Assembly: GCA_023053685.1 (NCBI GenBank) | Contig: JALIGW010000005.1 | Location: forward strand, 36,327,980 to 36,391,979 | Source: Diadophis punctatus similis | Taxonomy: Eukaryota > Chordata > Lepidosauria > Squamata > Dipsadidae | Direction: 5' to 3' | Length of the DNA stretch: 64,000 nucleotides | Shown: positions 48,530-60,400 of the stretch, piece by piece | Layout of the letters: the number at the start of each line of letters is the position of its first letter | Position numbering within the stretch: the stretch's first letter is position 1 | The notes under the pieces: model-generated | Told to the model about the DNA's origin: nothing | Database searches by the model: none | What the model saw: only the letters and a program-made list of their open reading frames with translations | Program-made: the position numbers and the translations under genes

Positions 48530-49005
48530 TGCACAATATATAGTATAAGGTTGAAAAGGTTGAAAAGGATTTATATAGTATAAGTGTATGTATACATTCA
48601 AGTATATGGATGTATATATGTGTCTGTGTATATGGTTTTTCTTTTTCTCATTAGACTAGGAAGTGGGGAGATGAAGGACTGAATCCTCTGCTCCCATGCC
48701 TCTAAGCTATATAACCAAGTAACAATGCAGAAATTATTTTAACTTCTGCATTGTTTACTTTTAATTGTCAGAAAGACAGAATCTGTTGCGAGAGACTTAA
48801 CTCTTTTACACAGGGAGTTAGGAGGGAAATGCCAGGTGAGACATTTCTGAAAGATAGAATCTACTAAGCTGCTATCCATAAGCATAGGGAAAATTCAGGA
48901 TTTGATGACTCAGAAACAAAGGAGTTTTGAGACTGCAACCCTTTCAGAGTTCAGCTATTCCACTACAGATATAAGAGGACACGTTGCCTCATTATGACTT
49001 TGGGT
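48530..49005. other. Intron sequence without recognised features
   Basis: Intron directly downstream of the exon at 49012-49191; nothing recognised. Confidence 0.4.
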
Positions 49006-49011
49006 GCATAC

Positions 49012-49191
49012 CTCATAAAGATCAATGATAACATTCCCTTCTAGTCCTCGGTTGCTCTTAACATTCTCCAAGGCTAGTGTGAAGTATACTCCACGAACAT
49101 CAGAAATGTAGAGGTTGTATGTGTCATTTTGGTTCCATTCCTGAACTGCAGCAAACACCTGATTCTCATCTGTGCTGATAATATGCATGTC
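49012..49191 (-). CDS. SORCS1: SorCS receptor (SORCS1-like) coding exon
   Basis: The 180-bp exon (60 whole codons) has acceptor TTCCTTAACAG and donor GTATGC. It encodes DMHIISTDENQVFAAVQEWN, QNDTYNLYISDVRGVYFTLA and LENVKSNRGLEGNVIIDLYE. The VFAAVQEW and NLYISDVRGVYFT strands are typical of the VPS10 propeller. Both ends are in phase 0. Confidence 0.96.
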
Positions 49192-49199
49192 CTGTTAAG

Positions 49200-49790
49200 G
49201 AAGATAAAAGACTTATTACTTCCAATCTTTATATTTCTTTGCCCTTTGGGACACAAAGCAATTATCATGCCTTATGCCACTGCAAGGGAAAGATCATGAG
49301 TTATGAGTGATGTTAAACAATTTTCCATTAGACCAAGCCAATAAATTATGACATTCAGGTATTCTTATTTGTATGTTTCTTAATTTTAAATTGGCTGCAG
49401 GGTGGTCAGTGGGGAAGAAGAAGACAGATTCCAGAATCTTTAAAGAAGTTTCATCCTACTTCATTTTTATTTATACACTTGCATGTTTTTTATTGCTCTT
49501 CAAAGATTTGTAGCTTCAGAGCCTAAAGGTTTCCTTTGGCCTACAAGAGACAAAGCACAGCTGTCAAGCTAACAAAGACACTGAGCCTGAGCCTAGTTTT
49601 TTGGTAACAGCCAGTAACAAAGGTGATCAATTTTGAATACATCAAATGCCTAAATTTAGAGCCACTATCAAGGTACCTCCTAGCTATAGATTTATTTAGT
49701 AAAGAGAAGAGCTATCAAAGCCAAATGTCTCCAGTAAAAATGCCCCTTCCTGTGGGTATAGTATTACTACTCATAGAACTATTTCAGTAG
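49200..49790. other. Intron sequence without recognised features
   Basis: AT-rich intron between exons 49012-49191 and 50404-50493; nothing recognised before the DIRS-derived element. Confidence 0.4.
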
Positions 49791-49792
49791 AA

Positions 49793-50063
49793 AAAGGGCA
49801 TTGCATCTTACCTGAACGCCCCTTCTCGTAGGGCGGAGCTAGCCTCCAAGTCCTGCCCTAAGTTGTTGTGGTGTTTTGTGGTTCGGTTACCTGCAGTTTA
49901 ATAAAGTTTTGGTTGGGGAGCTCCACTATGGGTCTGACTTCGTCCTTCGTCTCAAGAGGGGGTGCACATCAGGAGGACAGATTTTATAAAGTCAGACTCA
50001 GTCCTGATTGGCTCATGGATTACCTCATCCCAATCTTGGAGGCTAGCTCCGCCCACTATGGAG
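49793..50063. mobile_element. Short DIRS-derived element (terminal-repeat only)
   Basis: The left end AAAGGGCATTGCATCTTACC, then CTGAACGCCCCTTCTCGTAG and GCTAGCCTCCAAG, matches the outer left end of the DIRS element at 27367. The right part, from GGGTCTGACTTCGTCCTTCG through AGTCAGACTCAGTCCTGATT to CCCACTATGGAG at 50063, matches that element's terminal repeat and right outer end. All coding sequence is absent. The interior has AATAAAG near 49898. It is a non-autonomous relative or an ends-only remnant, about 85% like the 27-kb element by eye. Confidence 0.85.
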
Positions 50064-50403
50064 AATCACAAATTCACTGGATCCATTGATTTCCAGTTGC
50101 TTTCAAACACAATCAACCAGTTGTATGTTCGTTGCCAAGATGAAATGAAAATATAATGTTATTAGCATAACATTAAAGCAGCTTATCAACTATGTAACCA
50201 ATAAGCTTTGGTAGACATCCCCATTGAATTGCATAGGGTAAAGAAAGCAAAGATTCTCAAGCATTTGGATGGTGAATCACATATCAGCAGTCTAGCCATA
50301 ATTTATTAATCATAGAAATGTAACAAAACAATTTATTTTGTGTATAATACTGTGAGAATCAAATACATCATTCTTATTTTTGTAGTTGTTGAGATGCATT
50401 TAC

Positions 50404-50493
50404 CTTTGGTAGTGAATACTTGGGTAATTTTATCTGAGTAAACGGTTCCCTTTTGTAAGATACATAGTAATTTGCTCTTCCACCAGAAGTTAC
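50404..50493 (-). CDS. SORCS1: SorCS receptor (SORCS1-like) coding exon, 5'-most in window
   Basis: The 90-bp exon (30 whole codons) has acceptor CATATCCAG and donor GTAAAT. It encodes VTSGGRANYYVSYKREPFTQ then IKLPKYSLPK. The SGGRANYYVSY strand and KLPKYSLPKDMHIIS run (joined to the next exon) are strongly SorCS-like. It starts in phase 0, so an upstream exon ending on a whole codon lies beyond 64000 or was missed. Confidence 0.94.
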
Positions 50494-50693
50494 CTGGATA
50501 TGGATACAAAGGGATACAATTAATATTCATTAAACATATAGCCTATTATTCCATAAGCAAACCTGAAAGCATTTTGCAATTGTAAACCAAATTTGCAATC
50601 CAAAATTATTTTATAAAGACATTTAAGATTCTATAAATGTCTGTAGAACACCATCAGGTTAAATTGGTAACCTACAATTACATGGCTCTAGCA

Positions 50694-50813
50694 CAATGTT
50701 TCCCAACCTTGACAACTTGAAGATGTCTGGACTTCAACTCCCAGAATTCCCCAGCCAGCATTCTGGGAGTTAAAGTCCAGGCATCTTCAAGTTGCCAAAG
50801 TTGGGAAACACTG
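50694..50813. mobile_element. Foldback MITE with exact 8-bp target duplication
   Basis: The target duplication CTCTAGCA is at 50686-50693 and 50814-50821. The arms start CAATGTTTCCCAACCTTGAC and, from the other strand, CAGTGTTTCCCAACTTTGGC, pairing over about 60 bp. It is the same family as 35235-35370. Confidence 0.92.
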
Positions 50814-50824
50814 CTCTAGCATTT

Positions 50825-51680
50825 CATTCTTCCAAACTTGACATGGTTTTATCTAGGGAGGTTCCAAAGAAAGATTTAGCAAAGTTGGGGTTGGGGCCAG
50901 AAGGCTGTTGCACCAAACTGAACTGGCGGTTAAGAAAAACCCTTTTCCCTTGAATTAGTACTAGAAAGATTGCTTTGCAAATTGTTCTAACAACTATTGA
51001 AGCCAGACTAAACTGGGGAACTATTTGTTAGACCGAATTATAAAGCAATCAGTTTCTAATCTTGGAAATTTCTTGCTGCCACTTGGCTTTCTTAAGAACA
51101 AGGCATATTATGTATACTATGTCAGTCTGATCTCTCTTTTTGAGAGCAGCCATTCTAGACATGTCCTTAAGGACTTACATTATGAAACCCTGACGTTAGG
51201 ATAAACCCAAATTACAGACATGGTACCACCTTTTAAATGGTTCCATGTTGACTTCAATTCCAAATTAGGTATCCTTTTCACATTTGAAGTTATTTTAGAC
51301 AACAAGGCATACTCCCACAAGTTGATTTGCCATTTTTGTGCATAGGGAATTCATTTATTAAATTTATATACTGCATGGCTCCCAAGGACACTGAGTGGCT
51401 GTAGCACTTTCCAGTGAGAAGCATAAACATTCATTGTAACAGTAATCATATGCAAAGGCTAATACAATATACTTTGTAGGAATGTAAGATTTATTCATAT
51501 TCACCAGAAACATGATGGAAGGTTGAAAATAAAACTCAACATTTAGAATGTGTATCGTTCTGCTAAAAAAATCATTGTGCAAAATTGTTGCGTTTAATAG
51601 CATTGCCACCCAGATATACTCCTTTTTAGTCAGTCAGTATAGGAGGGTTCCCATCCTTTATTTCCTCATCAGTTATTTCA
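50825..51680. other. Intron sequence without recognised features
   Basis: No exon or repeat is recognised apart from a short ATATACTGCATGGCTCCCAA patch near 51365 that may be a LINE tail. Confidence 0.4.
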
Positions 51681-51686
51681 AGGAGA

Positions 51687-51912
51687 ATAGCAATAGGACT
51701 TAGACTTATATACCGCTTTACAGTGCCTTACATCCCTCTTAAGCAGTTTACAGAGTCGGTATATTGCCCCCAACAATCTGGGTCCTCGTTTTACCGACCT
51801 TGGAAGGATGGAAGGCTGAGTCAACCTTGAGCCTGGTGAGATTTGAACTGCAAAATTGCAGGCAGCCAAGAGTTAGCAGAAGTAGCCTGTAGTGCTGCAT
51901 TCTAACACACTG
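51687..51912 (-). mobile_element. tRNA-derived SINE, nearly full length
   Basis: In minus sense: a diverged head, TTCAAATCTCACCAGG (B-box), GTTGACTCAGCCTTCCATCC, GAGGACCCAGATTGTTGGGG, and TATATAAGTCTAAGTCCTAT at the 3' end. Same family as 18833-19075. Confidence 0.85.
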
Positions 51913-51914
51913 CA

Positions 51915-53428
51915 CGCAGTATGTAAGGAGAAGTATGTACAGTAAGTGAGTGTGCTTGTTTGTTCTTTTAAATCTTAGGACTGGATTACTTCATTCTCTT
52001 AGGGTGTTTTTGTTTTGTCTACATTAGACTAAGTGAATGGGAGTTCATTAGCTAAATCATATTGACAGATAATGTAGGAAGAAAGACTAGTGAGTGAACA
52101 ATGAAGTGGTCAAGAAAGAATTAGACATATTTTCAGATCTTTGAGGTCAAACTCCTGAGACTTAACCAAATTGTATAATAAAGCAGTGAGGCTTGAAACT
52201 CAGTGGTTTGTCATGCTTTCTAATAGCTTTAAATACATACTTAAGCTTTTTATTATAGCAGATATTTTTATATTAACAAGAAAATATGCCCTAATTAACA
52301 TAAATTTCTGTCTTCCTTTTTACTTATTTCTAGTATCACTGCAAGCAAAGTAAAATCTTATTCTATATTCTTGGGGGAGGGGAATTACTGTACTAAATAT
52401 AAAAGATGCCTATTATAAATTAGAGAATAATGACTCCCATATATGTCAATAATACACTGAGAATACTAAGATTCTTCATTTAGAAAAACATATCAAAATA
52501 TTTTCATTTTTTAAAAAAAATAATTTTTTGTCAAATGGATAGCGTGTCAGTACTGTATAAGAAATACAAAAGGTTTTTGTCAAAGTAATAAAATTACACT
52601 TAATTTTTAATAAAGCTCATCAAACAGCAGTTTGTTTGATTAACTGAATCACAATTTACATTTTACTTTTTTTTCTGCATCCAAACAAAATACCACAAGA
52701 TTGGGTCTCTTGCCATATGAAACTTTACCTAAATATATAACAATTGTCATTCTCATATTTCTTACTTTAAAGAAAAATCAATTGTAATTTCATTAAAATA
52801 ATATATTAAGGAATTCAAAGCAATTTATAACATGAAAATACAACTGAAAATTACGATTATAATAATAGAACCTATAACAGAACCACCAATAATAACAGAA
52901 CATAACAGCTGCCTCTAAAGACCACTCAGAAACTTCATTTTGTGCAAAATGCAGCAGACATATATTAGTCGATAGTGGCCACTTTGCATATTGTTTTATG
53001 GTAATTTTGTATTTTTATTTTGTTTCTTCTGTGCTTTAAATTTTATAATATGAAATGCGAGAACTCCTTTTTGACCTAGTGTTATATATAAACAATAAAT
53101 AAACAAGCTAAGAAATACATATAAAAACAACAGAAAAACAAACAAATTGAAACTGCAGAACCCTCACTTCAACTACTTTTAAGCTAAATTGTGCAAATTA
53201 AAAACTGAAGAAGACTACAAAAATCAGTTACTGTTGTCATCATATTAAAAATCTTAGATTGTTTTTTTGTTTTAAACATTTAACTCTCCAAATAATTAAT
53301 TTCAAAATAAACTATAGATAGAAGTGATGAAGAAAGTGTTATGTAATAATTGACAAAGTAATATAAAATTTGCATTGAATCAATGTTGATTTGTAGTGAC
53401 CTCATGAACATACTTGTTTCTTGCTAAT
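51915..53428. other. Intron sequence without recognised features
   Basis: Very AT-rich; possible old LINE tail near 53085-53110 (ATAAACAATAAATAAACAAG). No exon. Confidence 0.4.
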
Positions 53429-53437
53429 TATATAGAT

Positions 53438-54000
53438 CAGTGATGGGTAACCTTTTTGGTGCCGAGTGCCCAAAGCGTGCGTGTGCATGCACAAATGCGC
53501 ATATGAACATGCAAACCCCCAAAATGCAATGCAAGCAGCCCCACACATGTGCTACCCCATGCATGCATGCGCACCCCCTGCACATGTGCATGTGTGCCCC
53601 GTGCATGCACCTCAACCCCCCTCACCCATTTTTGGCTTCCAGGTTGGTACAGGAGGCTTTCCAGGCCCAAAATAGGCTGTGGGGGGCTCATGTGGCACCC
53701 TCATGGCCATTTTTGCCTTCCAGGTTGGTGCAGGAGGCCTTCCAGGCCCAAAATGGGGCATGGGGGGCGCATGCATGCACGTAAACCCCCAAAATGCAAT
53801 GCAAGCACCCTTCACACATGCGCCCCGCCTCCCCCACACATGTGTGCATCCCCACATGCCCCCTGCCCCCGAAGACCACTGGACAGTGGGAGGTGCGCAT
53901 GCATGCGCAGTGGAGCTGGGCTGGGGCGACAGCTGGCGTGCCCGCAGAGAGGGCTCTGTGTGCCACCTGTGGCATGCGTGCCATAGGTTCGCCATCACGG
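53438..54000. mobile_element. hAT (Charlie-like) MITE with internal minisatellites
   Basis: The target duplication ATATAGAT is exact (53430-53437 and 54001-54008). Left end CAGTGATGGGTAACCTTTTT; right end, from the opposite strand, CCGTGATGGCGAACCTATGG. The GC-rich interior has GCATGCATG-type repeats and an internal tandem duplication of a roughly 80-bp unit (CAGGTTGGTACAGGAGGCTT at 53640; CAGGTTGGTGCAGGAGGCCT at 53721). Long plus and minus frames inside are repeat artefacts rich in Cys/His. Confidence 0.92.
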
Positions 54001-54009
54001 ATATAGATT

Positions 54010-55405
54010 TTTATTCCCTCTAGATGGAAATAAACATTTATGATAACATCAAGCCCAAACCATTTTTATGTTCCATAAATCAGCTAGAGTTTCAATAGAA
54101 TTGCCAAAGTTGAGGTGGGAAAATCATCTCTTGATTTTATCCTTTTAACTAGTTTTTATTCCTGCAAAAGTATATAGCAATTGCAAACCTAACAATTACC
54201 TGTGGGTGAAAACAGAGTTAGAGGCAGCTCTTTCATTTTCAGATTGCTGGCTCCAAATAAACAGAATACCAAATTCTGTTTGTGAAGATCAGATACCACT
54301 TGGGACAGGTCTACAGTCATCATAGCAGAAATTAAATTCTGAATTATCTGATCACAGATATGGAAATCTCTAGGACAAAACAACTCAAATAGTCCATTAT
54401 CACTTCAGAAATCACTCCAATAAGAGAAATATCCATTCAAAAGGGTGGTGAGTATGTCATGGTATCTCTATACCATTCCTGCCCACTCAATTGCATTAGC
54501 AAATATTCAAAATTGAGCTGGTAAACTGATGGAAGTTTGGTCAGTGAAATTGTATTTTTATATATTTATGCAACTACCCCACCTTTTAACTCTGATCTGT
54601 TGTATCATAGAGCCCAATGCGTAGAGGTGGTCCTGATTTTCTCCTTCCTTTTCCCTTAACCAGGTTTTCAGACACATACAAGGTCAACATGTTCATCCAG
54701 GATTTAAATCATGGATAACAATTTTTTATCAGTAGCTGACCTGGCAATAAGCAGTGGCTTTTTAAATTGGGGAACCTAATACAATTTCCTTGTATTAGAT
54801 TACAACCAAAAAAGAAAGGAAGCCACATAACAAGACTTCTCTTTTCCCTGCAATGACCAGGTTGCACCCTCCCTTTTTATTTTTCCCTATCACTTGTTAC
54901 ATCAGTACTTATTATATTCATGTTCTATTCTTCCTAACCCAAGAGAAAACAATTCTACAATGGAAGAGTGGTTATTCTGTAAGTCCTAATAGAAAAATAT
55001 ACCAGGAGACAGCAACATCTTTTATACTTTGCTTTCATTGACTAAAATCAGCCTTCAGTTCCATTCCAAGAGATTGACTTTGATAGAAGCTTGCTGTTAC
55101 ATCTATTGACTGATGGCTACTTTCACTAATCAAGATGCTACATGAAAACACAGCCACTCAAGTTAAGTTCAATAAACATGGCTATCTTACTGCTGATACT
55201 CCAGGCAGCTGAGAAGTAAAACAGAGATATGTTTTAGCTTCTCTACTGTATAATATTTATACATATTAAATGGTTGCTACCAAAAAAAGAATTTAATCAT
55301 ACTAAGCTTAAACAAATATTTGGTAATGCTGTTTTGTTGCTTACAAAGACGAAGGAGAAGTTTGCAAATTTTACCACAATTGTGTAAAGAGGAAGAGCTT
55401 ACAAT
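54010..55405. other. Intron sequence without recognised features
   Basis: I tested 54189-54383 (minus) as an exon because it ends at a CCACAG|GTAATT-like site, but its peptide does not fit VPS10. Nothing else is recognised. Confidence 0.4.
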
Positions 55406-55407
55406 TA

Positions 55408-55543
<136 letters not shown>

Positions 55544-55964
55544 TACAACCCAGGGAAGTCCTATACACATCATAAACATCAATGGCAAATAAGAACTAGC
55601 AAAACAGAACAAGTTCCAGCCTTTGAATATCTGGAATTATTTTTTTAAGACTCTGAAAGTTTACAGGAACAGTTTAGAGGAGTTTTCCATGCCAAAGGCA
55701 GAAATAATGCCAAGGCAATCCTGGGCTTTTTTCATTTTAAGGGAAGTCGATGCATTCCTGTGACCATCAAGCTGTTTAAAGCTAAATCTACATCCCAAAT
55801 AATGTACAGTGTGTAGAGATATGTCCCTGTAGTAATCTAAAGTTCTTGGATGCTATCAAATCTAACATTTTTCAAGCACTCCTCCAGGTTCTAAACATTC
55901 TAATTTTCATGGAAACAAGAATGTTACCTTTCTATGGAGATTCTCAATCATCCAGGTCATGGTT

Positions 55965-56125
55965 TTCTCCCAAAGGAGACAAAAGACAACTGGGCTTTCT
56001 TGTTCTTTTTTTCCTTGAAAACATTCCACTTCTCATCCAAGAACTGAATAAACTTCTTGGATGAGAAGCAAAATGTTTCCAAGAAAGAAAAAAAAGGACA
56101 AGTCTAGTTGCCTTTTGGAAAAGTA
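55965..56125. repeat. Penelope-like foldback segment
   Basis: The left arm (about 55970-56040; CTTGTTC...CTTCTCATCCAAGAA) and right arm (about 56053-56125; TTCTTGGATGAGAAGCAAAA, GGACAAGTCTAGTTGCCTTT) are reverse complements over about 60 bp around a 12-nt spacer. From memory, the TTGGATGAGAAG-type block ending in GTTGCCTTTTG resembles the terminal region of vertebrate Penelope-like elements. No coding part is present. Confidence 0.5.
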
Positions 56126-56223
56126 CCTTTGGCATAAAAATGTTACCTCTGTCATCTGTCTTACTGGCTCAAACTTCTGTTTTCCATTAGCCATGGCCTT
56201 ACTAATTCTCCCTAATGTCTTCA

Positions 56224-56516
56224 TGTCATTTATTTATTTATTTTATTTATTTATTTATTTATTTTATTTATTTATTTATTTATTTGTGAGATTTATATAC
56301 CGCCTCACAGTGCAATCACTCTCTAAGCGGTTTACACCATTAAGCAATGTATATTTATATTGCCCCCAACAATCTGGGTCCTCATTTTACCTACCTCGGA
56401 AGGATGGAAGGCTGAGTCAACCTTGAGCCGGTGAGATTTGAACCGCTGACCTGCGGATCACAGTCAACCAAGTGGCCTGCAGTACTGCCTCTAACCGCTG
56501 CGCCACCTCGGCTCTT
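56224..56516 (-). mobile_element. tRNA-derived SINE, full length
   Basis: In minus sense: AAGAGCCGAGGTGGCGCAGC head, GGTTCAAATCTCACCGG B-box, GAGGACCCAGATTGTTGGGG, GTGAGGCGGTATATAAATCT and a (TAAA)n tail (56224-56286 on the plus strand as TTTA). Confidence 0.92.
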
Positions 56517-56519
56517 AAT

Positions 56520-57358
56520 TCATTAATTCTCCCTGATAACTTGGGATCAAGATGGAAAGTAAAAAACAATAGATGATCTGCATTACTGCAGCCTTTCTAT
56601 CCACTCTTTGCTACCTCTAAGCCTAGAGAAAGTGGCAGCTGAGAGATTTGCTAAAGATTGTTCAATATTGCATGTCCGAGAGACTTGAACATTATAGACA
56701 ATCCACAAGGGTGGATTACTTCTGGGAAACCTTTAAGATCTGTTAAGAATCTGTTTAATCTGGTTTGCTCAGCACATTGTAGAGCCTTATTTTTTGACCT
56801 ACTTTAATATTCTACCCTCCATAGTACTGAACAGAAGATTTCATAAAACCCCCGTTTAATGAGAGAAATTGCTGTCATCCTGTGGACAGAATGAACCTAA
56901 AACCTTGTACACATATTTCTTCCTGGTCCTTTCTTCAAGAACCGACATACTGGTATGTCTATACCAACTCCTAGTAGAAACTGAACTTTCAGTGAAGGAG
57001 AGGTGGTTTATTTTCTGCACTCAGATTGGAACTCTGCTATTACAAATGGTGTCTCTAAGCTTATTTGCAGCAATTACTATTGGAAGGCTTAGAATGTCTT
57101 CTATTCTGTTTTGCTTTATTATATTTCACTCTCTTTTCTTTACTTCTTATATGTGTAAGAATATATATTTTAACCAGCAGAGTCTATATGGTAGTTTTAT
57201 CATTCTTATTTTATTTGAGTTTGCTGTTATGTGTTGTTTTAGGGCTGTAGCTATTTTGTGCCTATAGACTATAAATATTTGTTCCCTTTTCTATTCTTCC
57301 AGTATTCCTCATCTCTAGGCCATACCATAAATGAAACTAGAAAACTGAAGCACTTTCT
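56520..57358. other. Intron sequence without recognised features
   Basis: The 132-codon plus frame at 56869-57267 is rich in hydrophobic residues but shows no conserved motif, and no splice or promoter context supports it. Confidence 0.4.
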
Positions 57359-57368
57359 TCCTTTATAA

Positions 57369-57452
57369 CAGAGGTGGGGAATGATGGCTGGATCAGGAAT
57401 TCTGGGAGTTGCAGTCCACAAATCATGAAAAGACCATTGTTCCCCACCCTTG
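57369..57452. mobile_element. Small hAT-like foldback MITE
   Basis: The left end CAGAGGTGGGGAATGATGG pairs with the right end CCATTGTTCCCCACCCTTG. The core GAATTCTGGGAGTTGCAGTC is shared by several squamate MITEs. Flanks CTTTATAA (57361-57368) and CTTTTAAA (57453-57460) look like an eroded 8-bp duplication. Confidence 0.75.
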
Positions 57453-57469
57453 CTTTTAAAGCCTCAATA

Positions 57470-60400
57470 CTTCTTGGAATAATGCAAAACAGTGCAAACA
57501 GTGCAAGCTCTCTTCCTACAATCATCTGTAAAGCTTGGCCTATATTAAAAGAAAAAGAAAGAAATACAAAGTGACCCTTACACCCTTTCAGAAAAACCTT
57601 AGAGTCACCTTTTCACTGGTAATTTTGCTGGACCAAGCTAGCAATTTTTATGCCAGTCAGCAGTTGATGGAAATTCTGCAAGTTGGTTTCAGTTGCATGC
57701 AATTTAACCAGTCCTGGTCCTGGAAGAGCAGTTTTTATCTTCCCTGCTTCTTTCATGCAATTTTCTATTATAATTTCTTCATTTTATAAAATAAACAAGC
57801 AGGTAAATGAGAAATTGCCCCAATCTCATTAGCAAATAGAAGTAAATGAGTTTTCCTACCAAAAACAAACAACAACAAAAAGGTTTCCAAAAGTTACAAA
57901 ACTTTGAGGACTTACATCACCATGAAAACTGACAACTATTTTCAGAGTTTGCTTCTAGGAATTTTTAAGTGACTGTTTTCAATTATCTAGCTCAAAGACA
58001 GTTTAAAAAGCAACAACACCTAATGGAATTCAATGATTGGATTTTGCCTGAACAGCCATGAAAAGGCATTGTTTTAAGGGAATGAAGAAGAATCCATAAT
58101 CTAGAAAAGGAATATCAAAATCAGATTTTCTTTAATAAATTGTTTACTTATACTGAAGATCTTTTTATATATTGGCTTCATGATATTTGGCAGGGGGATT
58201 ATTCTAAACATTCTTATGTTTCTAAATTTTGGTATATTTGAAATAAAATACAGTAAAATCTAATTATGTGACAAAAATATTTATAGATTTCTGAATGCTT
58301 TCCTTCAGTTTGATTATTTTCATTAAATTGAAAGGGAAAAAAATCTCAGAAATGAATTACAGCATTTCTGTATTTCTGCTGGTATGTATGAACGGCCCTA
58401 TCTTCTCAGTGAAATCATCTCTCTGGTGCTCTGCAGTCTTCCTGGCTTCTTATATTTTAGATTATCACTAATTAACCCCATGAAGCTTTTTCAAATCAGG
58501 AAGAAGGAACAGCCAGAAAAGCTGAAGAAAGATGAATAAATAAGTAACCCAAGATCAGCATCTTCTCTATTATTTTAGCAATAAAATAAGGTCAAATTTA
58601 ACATTCCATCCAAAACATTCCTAAGGAAATTTAAAGGTCCTGAGAACAAGGTAGAAAAACATATCTTATCTGAGAAGGAAAAGTAATAATGGGAAATCAG
58701 ACTTCTCCAACCTAATGTCCTCCAGATCAGTTGGATTCACAACATAGTACTTGATGTCTCCTAAGAATTCTGAAAATTTTAGTCCCAGCATAACTCAGGG
58801 GAACCGGGTTGGGGAAAGCCAGAGAAATGAATCCAGGGCAGTTGTTTCTGGTTGCTTAAACTCATCCTTCCCTAACTTGGTTCGAAACAAACAACCACAA
58901 ATTTTATTGTTGATGGATGAGTCCAATAATCTGAATTATGACTAGAGATATAGCATTTTATACTTTGTATGTTTCATATGATACCATTTTATTAGATTAG
59001 TTTTTTGAATGGACCATGGGAACATAAACATTCCAAGCACCAAATTTTTCATTCTGTAGTACTTACTTTAAGAAGTATGCATGGTTTATGAAAGTACAAT
59101 AAAGCAAAGTTCTCTATTATATCAAACCTTGTCTGTCTGTTAAGATTTCCAATAAAGCACACACAAAAAAAATCTCTGTGCAGATAAGGGGTTTTTTTTC
59201 TTTCTCGAAAATTCAGCCTGTTGTACTTCTGTAGCATCAGTAATACCCTCAGTCATCATATTATCTCCAGACAAGTGGCACATATCTATAGATAAGCTGT
59301 CATTCAAAAGTGCCACTGAGACTCTCCATAATGCTACCTTTCACAGAAGGAGTGAAAAAAGATTCTCCTTTCAGAGCCAAGTTTTTTGAACTACAAACAT
59401 TTTATCATTAAAGCTGCAATGAGCCACACTTTAATAAAGACATGTAGGAGTAAATTGTTTTGTCGTGAATTGTTTTGTCTTGAACTAGCAGTAGATACAA
59501 GAACAAAATCTGTCTGAAGACTTGAGCACCAATCCTGCATTGCCAGGATAAATCACAGCCCTATTTTCTTCGGTGAGTGCTACATTATAAATCAGGGCAT
59601 TTTTTCCCCATAGGCAAAAGAGAGAGAAGTATCAAGTCCTATATTTTATTTAAAAAAAAACCTTCTCTTCATTTCTCCTGAGAAACTTTTGCTCCCTAAC
59701 CCCCCCCCCCATTCTGCACCATTCTAATCTTATACAATGGGAAAGACCTTGCAAAATAGCAAATCTTGGAGAAGACTTGGATTACTACAGGAGGCTTTAT
59801 CCCCTTACTTCTCCACCCAATTTGCAAATGTGACCTTTTGTTCAATGTTCCCCATAGGAATAAAATTCCTACTGTGGAGAGATAGAACAATCATGTAGAC
59901 ATTGTGTTAGAAGATTGTTTAGATTATAAATCAACACTAACACTGAACATAAGAGGAAAGGTTGATTCTGACTGGGGTTCCAAGCTCCAGTCAGAAGACA
60001 ATTAAGATAATCCAAGTTGAGAAGTCAATTGTTCTTTTTTGGAATAATTGCGAAGGATGATCCTGCAGTCCTCCACCATCTTAAAAGTAACCTGGATTGG
60101 GAAGATTCCATATAAATACTATGATTTTTCTGCCAGCCAGCTTAAAAAAAAATAAGAACATCTCTATGCTGAGGTTTTTTCTCTCTAGCTAAAGTCACTG
60201 AAAAATAATCTGTAACAACTAGATGACTTGCTCTGATCATTTCTCTTTCCTTGAAAACTTCTGCTTATTCTAGCAATTTGTCTGACATTTTGAAGATCAG
60301 ATCTCTTTAAGGGAGAAGTCATCATGACCACTTAACAAGCTGAGGTCTGTTGGAATTCTTCTTGCCGTTTCAGTCCAATGAAAGCTGATGGGTCTTCCAA

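Noticed and set aside
53440..54023. Long Cys/His-rich frames on both strands
   Set aside because: They are translations of GCATGC-type repeats inside a hAT MITE with clear ends and target duplication.
54189..54383. Minus-strand frame ending at a CACAG/GTAATT-like site, considered as the next upstream SorCS exon
   Set aside because: The peptide has no VPS10 strand or Asp-box pattern and does not lead into VTSGGRANYY. The expected upstream exon was not found, so it probably lies beyond 64000.
56869..57267. 132-codon hydrophobic frame resembling a membrane protein
   Set aside because: Hydrophobicity follows from T-rich sequence; no conserved motif and no exon borders in frame.
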